Shown here in pieces: positions 55,404 to 64,000 of a DNA stretch of 64,000 nt. The translations under genes and the position numbers were made by a program. Numbering within the stretch: position 1 is the first letter of the stretch; each line of letters starts with the position of its first letter. The stretch spans positions 1-64,000 of the forward strand of contig NZ_BCWP01000016.1 of the NCBI RefSeq assembly GCF_001592265.1, written 5' to 3'. The DNA comes from Curvibacter delicatus NBRC 14919 (GTDB lineage Bacteria > Pseudomonadota > Gammaproteobacteria > Burkholderiales > Burkholderiaceae_C). Under the pieces are notes generated by a model, which was not told the origin of the DNA, did not search any database, and worked only from the letters and a program-made list of their open reading frames with translations.

Positions 55404-56012
55404 TCAGATCTTGCCGCGCTGCTTGAGGCGGCTGAGCGTCTCGGCCGACAGGTTCAGGTAGGCCGCGAGTTCCTTCTTGGGGATACGGTCGAACAGTTCC
55501 GCGTGCTTGCGGATAAAGCGGTGCACCCGGCCCGGCGCATCCAACAAGTGCAGCGTGATGGTGTGCGCCATGATTTCACTCATGAGGTTCATCACGTAGT
55601 ACTCGAAGGGTTTTTTCACCTCCGGATGCTGCTCCATGAAGGCAATCCACTGCGGCATCGGCAGCTTGGCCACACGCGCCTTGGTCACCGACACGATGCT
55701 GTAAGGCGTCGGTGTTTTCAGGCACCAGGCGGCATAACTGGTTTCCATGTCGCGCTCGGCCGCAAACCGCAGGATCATTTCCTTGGCTTGGCTGTTGGTC
55801 ACCACACGCTTGAGGACCCCATCGAGGATGAAGTACTGCTCCATCTCGTGCACGCCTTGGTGCAACAGGTAGTCACCCTTGTTGCACTCCACCACGGACA
55901 AGAGCTGTTCCAGCTCGGCGTTGGCGCTCTCGCTCATCTCCTTGAGAACGACGTTCTGCCTGAGCTGAACCCGGATGATGTTTTTATCTGGATGATTTTC
56001 GATGGACGACAT
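55404..56012 (-). CDS. Crp/Fnr-family transcriptional regulator
   Basis: A 202-residue regulator with a cyclic-nucleotide-type sensor domain (about 20-115, NKGDYLLHQGVHEMEQYFIL), a dimer helix and a C-terminal HTH (about 165-200, IPKKELAAYLNLSAETLSRL). The recognition helix has E-x-x-S-R (AETLSRL), the FNR pattern that reads TTGA half-sites. FNR's N-terminal cysteine cluster is absent, so it is not an oxygen-sensing Fe-S FNR; the effector is unknown. The ATG at 56012 is preferred to one 15 codons upstream. Located between the tct operon and oxc, with TTGA-N6-TCAA sites beside both. Confidence 0.9.
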   Translation of the reverse strand: MSSIENHPDKNIIRVQLRQNVVLKEMSESANAELEQLLSVVECNKGDYLLHQGVHEMEQYFILDGVLKRVVTNSQAKEMILRFAAERDMETSYAAWCLKTPTPYSIVSVTKARVAKLPMPQWIAFMEQHPEVKKPFEYYVMNLMSEIMAHTITLHLLDAPGRVHRFIRKHAELFDRIPKKELAAYLNLSAETLSRLKQRGKI

Positions 56013-56073
56013 GGGAAAAGCGTACCGCACTGCACAGCGCCCGACGCATCGGAGCAAAAGAAATGTCTCGAAA

Positions 56074-56089
56074 ATTGACCGTGGTCAAT
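56074..56089. promoter_or_regulatory. FNR-type palindrome between the regulator and oxc
   Basis: ATTGACCGTGGTCAAT is a perfect 7-bp inverted repeat with a 2-base centre, and contains TTGA-N6-TCAA. It is 62 bases upstream of the regulator start and about 190 bases upstream of oxc. It could serve autoregulation, oxc control, or both. Confidence 0.65.
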
Positions 56090-56277
56090 GGAGGAATCCA
56101 AATCGCTTTTCTATGATACCTCGACGATGAGAAATGCCCCGTACCAGCGCCTTTGCAAGACCGGGAAACGCCATCGCCGAACTTGATTGAACGCCCCTTT
56201 GGTCACTTTTTCTGAAACCGTCCACCCCAGCCACATTGCGTGCCCTTCATCAAAGTCAAACGAAGAGACATTTCATC

Positions 56278-58017
56278 ATGACAAACGAATCACACTCGCC
56301 TGAACTCACCGACGGCTTTCATCTGGTCATCGAGGCCCTGAAACTCAACGGCATCAGCAACATCTATGGCCTGCCGGGCATTCCGGTGACGGACCTGACC
56401 CGCATGATGCAGGAAGAAGGCCTGCGCGTGATTTCCTTCCGTCACGAAGCCAATGCCGGCAACGCCGCCGCGATTGCCGGCTTCATGAACGGGGCCAAGG
56501 GCGTGCCCGGCGTCTGCCTCACGGTGTCGGCCCCCGGCTTCCTGAATGGTCTGGTCGCACTCGCCAATGCCACCACCAACTGCTGGCCCATGATCCTGAT
56601 CTCCGGCTCCTCCGAGCGCGAGATCGTCGACCTGCAACAGGGGGATTACGAGGAGATGGACCAGCTGGCCATCGCCAAGCCCCTGTGCAAGGCCGCCTTC
56701 CGCGTGCTCAATGCGGAAGACATCGGCGTGGGCATCGCCCGCGCCATCCGTGCTGCCGTCTCGGGCCGTCCCGGTGGCGTCTACCTGGACCTGCCCGCCA
56801 AGCTGTTCGGCCAAGCCATGGACGCCGCCGCCGGCAAGGCTTCGCTGATCAAGGTGGTGGACCCGGCGCCGCGCCAGATTCCGGCGCCCGATGCCGTCAA
56901 GCGGGCCCTGGATCTGCTCAAGAGTGCCAAGAAACCCCTGATCCTGCTCGGCAAGGGCGCGGCCTACGCTCAGGCCGATGCCGACATCAAGACCCTGGTC
57001 GAGAAGTCTGGCATTCCCTACCTGCCCATGTCCATGGCCAAAGGCATTCTGCCCGACACCCATGAGCAGTGCGCCTCGGCCGCCCGCTCCTTCGTCCTGC
57101 CGGAAGCTGACGTGGTGCTGCTGGTGGGCGCTCGGCTGAACTGGCTGCTCTCGCACGGCAAAGGCAAGACCTGGGGCGGCAAGGACCACAAGGCGGCCGG
57201 TGGCCAGAAATTCATCCAGATCGACATCTCCCCGATCGAAGCCGACAGCAACGTGGCCATCGACGCCCCGCTGGTGGGCGACATCGGCTCCTGCGTGGCC
57301 GCCCTGCTCGCAGGCATGGGCGCCAACTGGGCCAAGCCCCCGGCCGAGTGGACCGGCGCCGTGGCCGAACGCAAGAACAAGAACGTCGCCAAGATGGCTG
57401 AGACCCTGGCCAAGGACCCGACGCCGATGAACTACCACAGCTCGCTGAACGTGGTACGCGACATCATCAAGGCCAACCCGGATGCCATCCTGGTCAACGA
57501 AGGCGCCAACGCGCTGGACTTCACCCGCTCCATCGTCGACATGTACAAGCCGCGCAAGCGCCTGGATGTGGGCACCTGGGGCGTGATGGGCATCGGCATG
57601 GGTTTTGCCGTGGCTGCCGCCGTCGAAAGCGGCCAACCGGTCATTGCCATCGAAGGTGACAGTGCCTTCGGTTTCAGCGGCATGGAAGTCGAGACCATCT
57701 GCCGCTACAACCTGCCGGTCTGTATCGTGATCATGAACAACAACGGCGTGTACCGCGGCGACGAGCTGGCACGTGGCGGATCCAAGGATCCCTCGCCCCT
57801 GGTATTCGTCAAGGGCGCCCGCTACGACAAGCTGATGGAAGCCTTCGGCGGCGTGGGCGTGCAAGCCACCACCCCGGCCGAACTGCGCCGTGCGATGGAA
57901 GAAGCCATCAAGTCGCGCAAACCGACCCTGATCAACGCCGTCATCGACGAAGGCGCGGGTACCGAGAGCGGTCGCATCACCAGTCTGAACCCGACCAGCG
58001 CGGCGAAGAAAAAGTAA
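56278..58017 (+). CDS. oxc: Oxalyl-CoA decarboxylase
   Basis: Thiamine-diphosphate enzyme converting oxalyl-CoA to formyl-CoA and CO2. The 579-residue protein (Oxalobacter's is 568) has the three-domain ThDP layout: the activating Glu region with [20 protein letters not shown] and [20 protein letters not shown]; the middle domain; and the ThDP/Mg motif [20 protein letters not shown] ending in NNNGVYRG. The ATG at 56278 gives the family-like opening; an upstream ATG adds 14 residues. frc follows 32 bases later. Confidence 0.96.
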   Translation: MTNESHSPELTDGFHLVIEALKLNGISNIYGLPGIPVTDLTRMMQEEGLRVISFRHEANAGNAAAIAGFMNGAKGVPGVCLTVSAPGFLNGLVALANATTNCWPMILISGSSEREIVDLQQGDYEEMDQLAIAKPLCKAAFRVLNAEDIGVGIARAIRAAVSGRPGGVYLDLPAKLFGQAMDAAAGKASLIKVVDPAPRQIPAPDAVKRALDLLKSAKKPLILLGKGAAYAQADADIKTLVEKSGIPYLPMSMAKGILPDTHEQCASAARSFVLPEADVVLLVGARLNWLLSHGKGKTWGGKDHKAAGGQKFIQIDISPIEADSNVAIDAPLVGDIGSCVAALLAGMGANWAKPPAEWTGAVAERKNKNVAKMAETLAKDPTPMNYHSSLNVVRDIIKANPDAILVNEGANALDFTRSIVDMYKPRKRLDVGTWGVMGIGMGFAVAAAVESGQPVIAIEGDSAFGFSGMEVETICRYNLPVCIVIMNNNGVYRGDELARGGSKDPSPLVFVKGARYDKLMEAFGGVGVQATTPAELRRAMEEAIKSRKPTLINAVIDEGAGTESGRITSLNPTSAAKKK

Positions 58018-58049
58018 TTTCACAAGAGCAACCCATAAGGAGATAGAAA

Positions 58050-59324
58050 ATGTCTGGAAACAAACCGCTTAACGGCATCAAGATCATCGACTTCACGCAC
58101 GTGCAAGCCGGCCCGGCCTGCACCCAGCTGCTGGCCTGGTTCGGCGCGGACGTGATCAAGGTCGAACGCCCGGGTTCCGGCGACGTCACCCGCAGCCAGT
58201 TGCGTGACATGCCCGATGCCGACGCGTTGTACTTCACCATGCTCAACAGCAACAAGCGCGGCCTGACGCTGGACACCAAGACCGCCGAAGGCAAGGAAGT
58301 GCTGGAAAAGCTGATCAAGACCTCCGATGTGATGGTCGAGAACTTCGGCCCCGGCGCGCTGGACCGCATGGGCTTCACCTGGGAGTACATCCAGAAGCTC
58401 AACCCCAAGATGATCCTGGCTTCGGTCAAGGGCTTCAGCGAAGGCCACCACTACGAAGACCTGAAGGTCTACGAGAACGTGGCGCAATGCGCTGGCGGTG
58501 CCGCCTCGACCACCGGCTGGTGGAAAGGTGAGAACTCCGTGCCCACCATCTCCGCAGCCGCCCTGGGTGACACCAACACCGGCATGCACCTGGCCATCGG
58601 TATCCTGACGGCCATCATCGGCCGCCAGCAGACGGGCAAGGGCCAGAAGGTGGCTGTGGCCATGCAGGATGCCGTGCTCAACCTATGCCGCGTCAAAATG
58701 CGCGACCAGCAGCGTTTGGAAAAAGTCGGCTATCTGGAAGAGTACCCGCAGTACCCGCATGAAATGGACGCGTTCAAGGACAAGGTCACACCGCGTGGCG
58801 GCAACGCCGGCGGCGGCGGCCAGCCGGGCTGGATCCTGAAGTGCAAGGGCTGGGAGACCGACCCTAATGCCTACATCTACTTCACGGTGCAAGGCCACGC
58901 CTGGGAGCCGATCTGTGACGCGCTGGGCAAACCCGAGTGGAAGACCGATCCGGCCTACACCACACCCAAGGCCCGCCAGCCGCACATCGACGAGATCTTC
59001 GCCACCATCGAAGACTTCATCAAGGACAAGACCAAGTTCGAAGCGGTCGACATCTTCCGCAAGTACGACATTCCCTGCGCCCCGGTGCTGTCCATGAAGG
59101 AACTGCTGCGCGACGAGTCGTTGCGCAAGAGCGGCTCCATCGTGGAAGTACCGCACAAGGTGCGCGGCAGCTACTGGACCATCGGCAGCCCGATCAAGTT
59201 CTCCGATCTCAAGCCCGAGATCAAGGCCTCCCCGCTGCTGGGCGAGCACACCGACGAGGTGCTGGCCGAGCTGGGTTACAGCAAGGACCAGATCGCGGCC
59301 ATGCACGCGAAAAAAGCGGTCTGA
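58050..59324 (+). CDS. frc: Formyl-CoA:oxalate CoA-transferase
   Basis: Class III CoA-transferase moving CoA from formyl-CoA to oxalate, closing the cycle with OXC and releasing formate. The 424-residue protein has Q19 and Y141 near the active site, the catalytic Asp at 174 in [11 protein letters not shown], and the glycine loop [16 protein letters not shown]. The position of Oxalobacter Trp48 is Gln (TRSQLRD), as in E. coli YfdW. AAGGAGA precedes the ATG. Followed by a strong terminator, so oxc-frc is the core transcript. Confidence 0.95.
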   Translation: MSGNKPLNGIKIIDFTHVQAGPACTQLLAWFGADVIKVERPGSGDVTRSQLRDMPDADALYFTMLNSNKRGLTLDTKTAEGKEVLEKLIKTSDVMVENFGPGALDRMGFTWEYIQKLNPKMILASVKGFSEGHHYEDLKVYENVAQCAGGAASTTGWWKGENSVPTISAAALGDTNTGMHLAIGILTAIIGRQQTGKGQKVAVAMQDAVLNLCRVKMRDQQRLEKVGYLEEYPQYPHEMDAFKDKVTPRGGNAGGGGQPGWILKCKGWETDPNAYIYFTVQGHAWEPICDALGKPEWKTDPAYTTPKARQPHIDEIFATIEDFIKDKTKFEAVDIFRKYDIPCAPVLSMKELLRDESLRKSGSIVEVPHKVRGSYWTIGSPIKFSDLKPEIKASPLLGEHTDEVLAELGYSKDQIAAMHAKKAV

Positions 59325-59349
59325 GTTCCGCTTCCCCTGACGAAACTAT

Positions 59350-59376
59350 GCGGCGCCTCAAGGCGCCGCTTTTTTT
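59350..59376 (+). terminator. Rho-independent terminator of oxc-frc
   Basis: GCGGCGCC and GGCGCCGC pair exactly around TCAA and are followed by a seven-base T tract. It lies 25 bases after the first frc stop codon. Confidence 0.93.
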
Positions 59377-59500
59377 CCCGGCCGGTTTCAGAACACCGTC
59401 GCGCGCGTCATGAAGGGCACATCACGCCACACCTTTCACACCTATCAGCAGCGCACCTGATCTGCATAAAAAACAGCAATATTTCGACGTAGGCAAACTC

Positions 59501-59556
59501 TATAAAATGCAAGTCATATACAAGACCCGTCCGGTCTATTCATAAGAAATTCTTAT
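59501..59556 (+). promoter_or_regulatory. Promoter-like and palindromic leader region of the second frc
   Basis: TATAAAAT at 59501 resembles a -10 element, though no good -35 was found at the right distance. Downstream lie two inverted repeats: AGACC-N5-GGTCT at 59523-59537 and ATAAGAAATTCTTAT (7-bp perfect, one-base centre) at 59542-59556, 21 bases before the second frc start. The pattern differs from the FNR-type palindromes, so control is probably separate. Confidence 0.4.
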
Positions 59557-59577
59557 CATTGAAATCAGGAGATTGGT

Positions 59578-60825
59578 ATGAGCAAGGCACTCGAAGGCGT
59601 CAGGATTCTCGACTTCACGCATGTGCAGTCGGGCCCCACCTGCACACAATTGCTGGCATGGTTCGGCGCGGACGTGATCAAGGTGGAAAAAGCAGGTGAA
59701 GGCGACGCCACGCGCGGCCAGTTGCGTGACATCCCCGACGCGGACAGCCTGTACTTCACCATGCTGAACCACAACAAGCGCTCCATCACGCTCAACACCA
59801 AGGACCCCAAGGGCAAGGAAGTGCTGGTCAACCTGATCAAGCAATGCGACGTGATGGTGGAAAACTTCGCGCCCGGTGCACTCGATCGCATGGGCTTTCC
59901 GTGGGAGAAGATCCAGGAGATCAATCCGCGCATCATCCTGGCCTCGGTCAAGGGCTTCGGCCCTGGCCCCTACGTGGACTGCAAGGTGTACGAGAACGTG
60001 GCCCAGTGTACCGGCGGCGCCGCCTCCACCACCGGTGACCCGGACGGCGTGCCCATGGTGACCGGCGCGCAGATCGGCGACAGCGGCACCGGCCTGCACC
60101 TGGCCCTGGGCATCGTGACCGCCCTGTTCCAGCGCGAAAAGACCGGTCGCGGCCAGAAGGTACTGGCCGCCATGCAGGACTCCGTGCTCAACCTGTGCCG
60201 CGTCAAGCTGCGCGACCAGCAACGCCTGGAACGCACCCGCGTGCTCAAGGAGTACCCGCAGTACCCCGAAATCGAGTTCGGCGAGGCCGTGCCGCGTGCC
60301 GGCAACGCCTCCGGTGGTGGCCAGCCGGGTGCCGTGCTCAAGTGCAAGGGCTGGCAAAAAGACCCCAACGCCTACATCTACTTCATCACCCAAGCCGCCG
60401 TGTGGCCGGCCATCTGCAAGATCATCGGTGAGGAGGACTGGATCACCAACCCGCACTTCGCCACCCCCGAGGCGCGCCTGCCACACCAGAAGATGATCTT
60501 CGACCGCATCGAGGAGTGGACCAAGACCAAGACCAAGTTCGAAGCCATGGACATCCTCAACGAATTCGACATCCCCTGCGGCCCCATCCTGTCGATGAAG
60601 GAAATCGCCGAGGACCAGTCATTGCGCGAGACCGGCACCATCGTGGAAGTCGACCATCCGGTACGCGGGAAGTACCTGTCTGTCGGCAATCCGATCAAGT
60701 TGTCCGACAGTCCCACCGAAGTGACCCGTTCCCCCTTGCTGGGCGAACACACCACTGAAGTGATGGCACAAATGGGCTACAGCGAAGCGCAGATCGCTGA
60801 GTTGAAAGCCGCGCGCGTCATCTGA
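59578..60825 (+). CDS. frc: Second formyl-CoA transferase homologue
   Basis: A 415-residue close relative of the preceding Frc, with [20 protein letters not shown] at the N-terminus, catalytic Asp at 168 ([11 protein letters not shown]) and glycine loop [12 protein letters not shown]. It differs around the residue 150-160 loop ([14 protein letters not shown] in place of [13 protein letters not shown]) and has one Gly fewer in the flexible loop. It may use oxalate with another CoA donor, such as succinyl-CoA or acetyl-CoA, and prime the cycle. GGAGATTGGT precedes the ATG. It has its own promoter region after the frc terminator. Confidence 0.9.
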   Translation: MSKALEGVRILDFTHVQSGPTCTQLLAWFGADVIKVEKAGEGDATRGQLRDIPDADSLYFTMLNHNKRSITLNTKDPKGKEVLVNLIKQCDVMVENFAPGALDRMGFPWEKIQEINPRIILASVKGFGPGPYVDCKVYENVAQCTGGAASTTGDPDGVPMVTGAQIGDSGTGLHLALGIVTALFQREKTGRGQKVLAAMQDSVLNLCRVKLRDQQRLERTRVLKEYPQYPEIEFGEAVPRAGNASGGGQPGAVLKCKGWQKDPNAYIYFITQAAVWPAICKIIGEEDWITNPHFATPEARLPHQKMIFDRIEEWTKTKTKFEAMDILNEFDIPCGPILSMKEIAEDQSLRETGTIVEVDHPVRGKYLSVGNPIKLSDSPTEVTRSPLLGEHTTEVMAQMGYSEAQIAELKAARVI

Positions 60826-60835
60826 TGTCACGCTG

Positions 60836-60857
60836 ACCCGCGCCAACTGGCGCGGGT
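60836..60857. terminator. Inverted repeat between convergent genes
   Basis: ACCCGCGCC and GGCGCGGGT pair exactly around AACT, 11 bases after the second frc stop and 9 bases from the convergent HD-GYP gene's stop. There is no T tract on either side, so it is a probable but unproven two-way terminator. Confidence 0.45.
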
Positions 60858-60865
60858 ATCGATCG

Positions 60866-62170
60866 TCAGATCGGTTGCGGCGAATTCGCCAGAACCCCGG
60901 CCTGCTCGAAGAAATAGCAGATTCTCTGGCGCGGCATCAGGTAGTCCAGCGCCTCGGACGGCAGATTGGCAGGCTTCAGGCTGCGCCGGATACCGATCTC
61001 GGGCGCCTGCTCCAGATCCACGATCAGGGCTTCCTGGCGGCTGATCTCCGGGTCATGCACCAGCACCCGCGGCTTGAGCGGGCGCGAGGAGTTCACCGAC
61101 ACCACCATCGCATAACGGCCATCCACCAGCTGAATGACCGAGCCGGGTGGATAGACCCCCATCATGCGGATGAACGCGCTGAGCACCATGCTGTCATAGC
61201 GGTTCTTCAACTGCGCAAAAATGAATGACAAAGCCTCGTGCGGTGTCATGGCAACTGAGCCGAGCCGCCCGGGATTGCACAGGTCATCGTAGCGGTTGAC
61301 CAGTGCCATGATCTTGGACGACAAAGGCTGGCTTTCACCTTTGCAATGCGACGGAAAGCCACTGCCATCCACCATTTCGTGGTGTTGCGCTATGGCGAGC
61401 AGAACCGCCGGGGAAAGCTCCATGCGCCTGGCCAGTTGAACCCCTTCGGCCACGTGCTCCTGGTACAGCTTGTACTCGACAGTGGAGAAACTCTCGTCGA
61501 AAAAACGGACGCGCTCCGGCAGCTCCAGCTTGCCGATGTCATGCAAGAAGGCCGCCATACCGAGGTCGACCATATCCTTTTGCGGCAGCCCCATCGCCTT
61601 GCCCAGCAGCAAGGACAAGATGGTGACGTTGACAGGATGCATCGCGTTGCGGTCGCCCATCCCCTCGGAAAGCAGGCGAATGGCCGTATCACCGTTGCAG
61701 AGCATCTCCGAGACCACGTTGTCGATGAGGCCATGGCATTTTTCGGCCACGGCCTTGGGCTGAGCCACAACCTGCTCCGCTGCATACCGGTAAAGCCGCA
61801 CCGCATCGGCGAAACGACGTTCACAGGCGAGCAGGCTACGCTGCTGGGCGGCAATCGCCTCGACGCGCAATTTGCGCAGGCGCAATGTCTCGGCCCTGGA
61901 CGCCTCCAACGCCAGCAGGTCTTCCGCACTCAAGGTGGGGTATTTGGAGGGCGTAACCTCGATCACTTTGGCAACAGCGGGGGCACTGCGTGCCGGCACA
62001 TAGCGGATCTGCTCCAAGCCAAGGCTGCAGATGGCCTCGATCTGTTTTTCTGAAGAAATCTTGAAATTGCCCTTGAGAAAAGGATGGGCCATCCACTCGA
62101 TGTCCAGCTCCACGAACATGCCTATTCGCAGCTGACTGACATCGATTAATTCGGACTGATTCTCTTGCAT
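60866..62170 (-). CDS. HD-GYP protein with DUF3391 N-terminus
   Basis: A 434-residue soluble protein. Residues about 8-140 form DUF3391 (LRIGMFVELDIEWMAHPFLK), common in front of HD-GYP domains. The HD-GYP domain at 150-340 has FLHDIGKLELPERV and HHEMVDGSGFPSHCKGE; the GYP motif is GFP here, a variant seen in active and inactive members. A C-terminal region (about 345-430) resembles the usual tail with SVIQLVDGRYAMVVSVN. It probably hydrolyses cyclic di-GMP. Convergent with the second frc gene; no link to oxalate is implied. Confidence 0.88.
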   Translation of the reverse strand: MQENQSELIDVSQLRIGMFVELDIEWMAHPFLKGNFKISSEKQIEAICSLGLEQIRYVPARSAPAVAKVIEVTPSKYPTLSAEDLLALEASRAETLRLRKLRVEAIAAQQRSLLACERRFADAVRLYRYAAEQVVAQPKAVAEKCHGLIDNVVSEMLCNGDTAIRLLSEGMGDRNAMHPVNVTILSLLLGKAMGLPQKDMVDLGMAAFLHDIGKLELPERVRFFDESFSTVEYKLYQEHVAEGVQLARRMELSPAVLLAIAQHHEMVDGSGFPSHCKGESQPLSSKIMALVNRYDDLCNPGRLGSVAMTPHEALSFIFAQLKNRYDSMVLSAFIRMMGVYPPGSVIQLVDGRYAMVVSVNSSRPLKPRVLVHDPEISRQEALIVDLEQAPEIGIRRSLKPANLPSEALDYLMPRQRICYFFEQAGVLANSPQPI

Positions 62171-62291
62171 ACGCGCTTGCGCTCCTGGACCGCCAGGAGG
62201 CAGACACGGAAAATAACATCGAAAACACCCGTATTTTATTCAATCCACAAAAAGTAGCGTTGTTACAATCCGCGCCCGAAAAAAATCCCGT

Positions 62292-63230
62292 TCAGCGGAC
62301 CTGCAAAACCACCTCACGGTGCAGTCGCTCGACATCGGCAGATTGGCAGAGTCCGGTCCCCGAACCCAGCAAAGCCGCGGAGGCCGCCGCCACACCACGG
62401 CCAAAGGCATCACGCAGCGAAGCACCGCTGGCCAGCGTATGAACCATGCCGCCCACGAAGCTGTCGCCCGCTCCCACGGTCGTTGACACCGGCACCGTCA
62501 AAGCCGGCGCAAACACGGTTTCCTGCCGTGACACCATCAAAGCCCCCTGTGCCCCCAGCGACAACACCACCACTTCAGCCCGCCCGGCATCCACCAGCTG
62601 TTGCGCTGCGGCGCGCCATTGCGTTTCACTCTCCAGCGCCTGGCCGGAAAGTTCGCGCAATTCGCGCAGGCTGGGTTTGACCAGATAGACCCCTGCCTCC
62701 AGTGCAGCCGCCAACGCCGGCCCGGAGGCATCAAGCACCAGGCGGCTGCCGCGCTCACGCATCAACCGCACCAGTTGCGCATAAAAATCAACCGGCACAC
62801 CGGGCGGCAGACTGCCGCTGAGCACCAGATAACGCGGTACCACTGCCATGCGCGTCAAATGCTGCAGACAGGCCTGCCACTCGGACGCCGCCACATTGGG
62901 CCCGGGCATGACAAAACGATAGTCTTCCGCTGTAGAGCGGTCGCGGACATGCAGGCTCTCACGCGTATCGCCGGCAATCGGAACGGGCACAGTTGGCACC
63001 TGTTCTGCCGCCAGCAGGCGCAGCAGCTGGGCACCGCTGGTGCCACCGACGGGAAACAGCGCCGCGCAAGCCCCCCCCAACCGCTGCACCACGCGCGCCA
63101 CGTTGATGCCCCCCCCACCCGGCTCACGCCGCGGTGCTTCGCAGCGCAGCTTGTGCTCGGGTGCCACCTTGGCGGTTGATGTCGAAATATCGACGCAAGG
63201 GTTCATGGTCACGGTCAGGATGTCGGTCAT
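62292..63230 (-). CDS. PfkB-family hexose kinase (1-phosphofructokinase / tagatose-6-P-kinase type)
   Basis: A 312-residue sugar-phosphate kinase. It opens with the family pattern [20 protein letters not shown], has [17 protein letters not shown] in the N-terminal substrate site and [20 protein letters not shown], holding the catalytic Asp, near residue 255. The order matches E. coli PfkB and FruK. Substrate is probably fructose 6-phosphate or fructose 1-phosphate. No PTS genes are adjacent. It diverges from the ABC transporter gene. Confidence 0.88.
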   Translation of the reverse strand: MTDILTVTMNPCVDISTSTAKVAPEHKLRCEAPRREPGGGGINVARVVQRLGGACAALFPVGGTSGAQLLRLLAAEQVPTVPVPIAGDTRESLHVRDRSTAEDYRFVMPGPNVAASEWQACLQHLTRMAVVPRYLVLSGSLPPGVPVDFYAQLVRLMRERGSRLVLDASGPALAAALEAGVYLVKPSLRELRELSGQALESETQWRAAAQQLVDAGRAEVVVLSLGAQGALMVSRQETVFAPALTVPVSTTVGAGDSFVGGMVHTLASGASLRDAFGRGVAAASAALLGSGTGLCQSADVERLHREVVLQVR

Positions 63231-63283
63231 GGTCGAACGAGAATATCATGCTGCATTGCCGCAAACACAATGCCCAGCAGGAC

Positions 63284-64000
<717 letters not shown>

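Noticed and set aside
56290-58023. Open frame of about 577 codons opposite oxc
   Set aside because: Antisense to a clear ThDP enzyme; no domain and unlikely composition.
62171-62291. T-rich stretch after the PfkB-family gene as a terminator
   Set aside because: There is a T7 tract shortly after the stop codon but no stem before it; a possible promoter for the HD-GYP gene here is also too weak to call.

Overview
The window is about 64 kb of GC-rich chromosomal DNA from a betaproteobacterium. The protein families, their order and two intergenic repeat types point to Burkholderiales, family Comamonadaceae (a Rhodoferax/Polaromonas-like relative). The genus cannot be fixed from the sequence alone. 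No phage, transposase, CRISPR array, rRNA or tRNA was seen. Two genes are cut by the window edges: a chemotaxis receptor at the left and an ABC transporter ATPase at the right.

Layout. 1-1480: cheW and a methyl-accepting chemotaxis protein behind a probable sigma-28 promoter. 1653-3836: an IclR-type regulator divergent from pobA (4-hydroxybenzoate 3-hydroxylase), with a perfect palindrome between them. 3933-9658: signalling block with a kinase-like protein lacking its phospho-histidine, a CheY-like protein, a three-PAS histidine kinase, an excisionase-HTH/receiver fusion and an HD-GYP protein. 9789-32864: mixed housekeeping and metabolic genes (short CaiB-like protein, YgiQ radical SAM, coniferyl-aldehyde-type dehydrogenase, a split chromate transporter, SUI1-like factor, PAS-GAF-HD-GYP protein, nucleoside deaminase, exonuclease, AlkD-like protein, dienoyl-CoA-reductase-like flavoprotein, aminotransferase, lipoprotein phosphatase, HDOD protein, nth, degenerate GGDEF protein).

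32878-47738: one minus-strand cobalamin cluster of 15 genes behind a B12 riboswitch. It begins with the outer-membrane receptor btuB and continues with cbiA, a second corrinoid-binding protein, cobU, btuF, btuC, btuD, cobO, bluB, cbiB, cobD, cobQ, cobT, cobS and an alpha-ribazole phosphatase. It covers uptake, adenosylation, amidation, lower-ligand synthesis and nucleotide-loop assembly. No corrin-ring-forming genes are in the window. 47789-49706: a ZapB-like coiled-coil gene, zapA, a 6S RNA gene with a clear sigma-70 promoter, and a TSUP permease gene.

49762-60857: an oxalate locus. It holds a formyltransferase-family protein, a tripartite tricarboxylate transporter (tctC-tctB-tctA), a cytidylate-kinase-like/BON fusion, a Crp/Fnr regulator, oxalyl-CoA decarboxylase (oxc) and two formyl-CoA transferases (frc). 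The regulator's recognition helix carries the FNR-type ExxSR pattern. Matching TTGA-N6-TCAA palindromes lie in front of tctC and between the regulator and oxc, so uptake and breakdown look like one regulon. This is the best candidate in the window for an undescribed system: a periplasmic-binding-protein-fed oxalate importer with a kinase-BON accessory protein.

60866-64000: an HD-GYP protein with a DUF3391 N-terminus, a PfkB-family kinase, and the start of a LolD/MacB-type ABC ATPase.

At least five copies of a roughly 60-bp dispersed repeat were found, all in the same orientation. Three of them lie in frame inside cobalamin genes (two in cbiB, where they encode membrane segments, and one in cobU), and one supplies the stop codon of the short CaiB-like gene.
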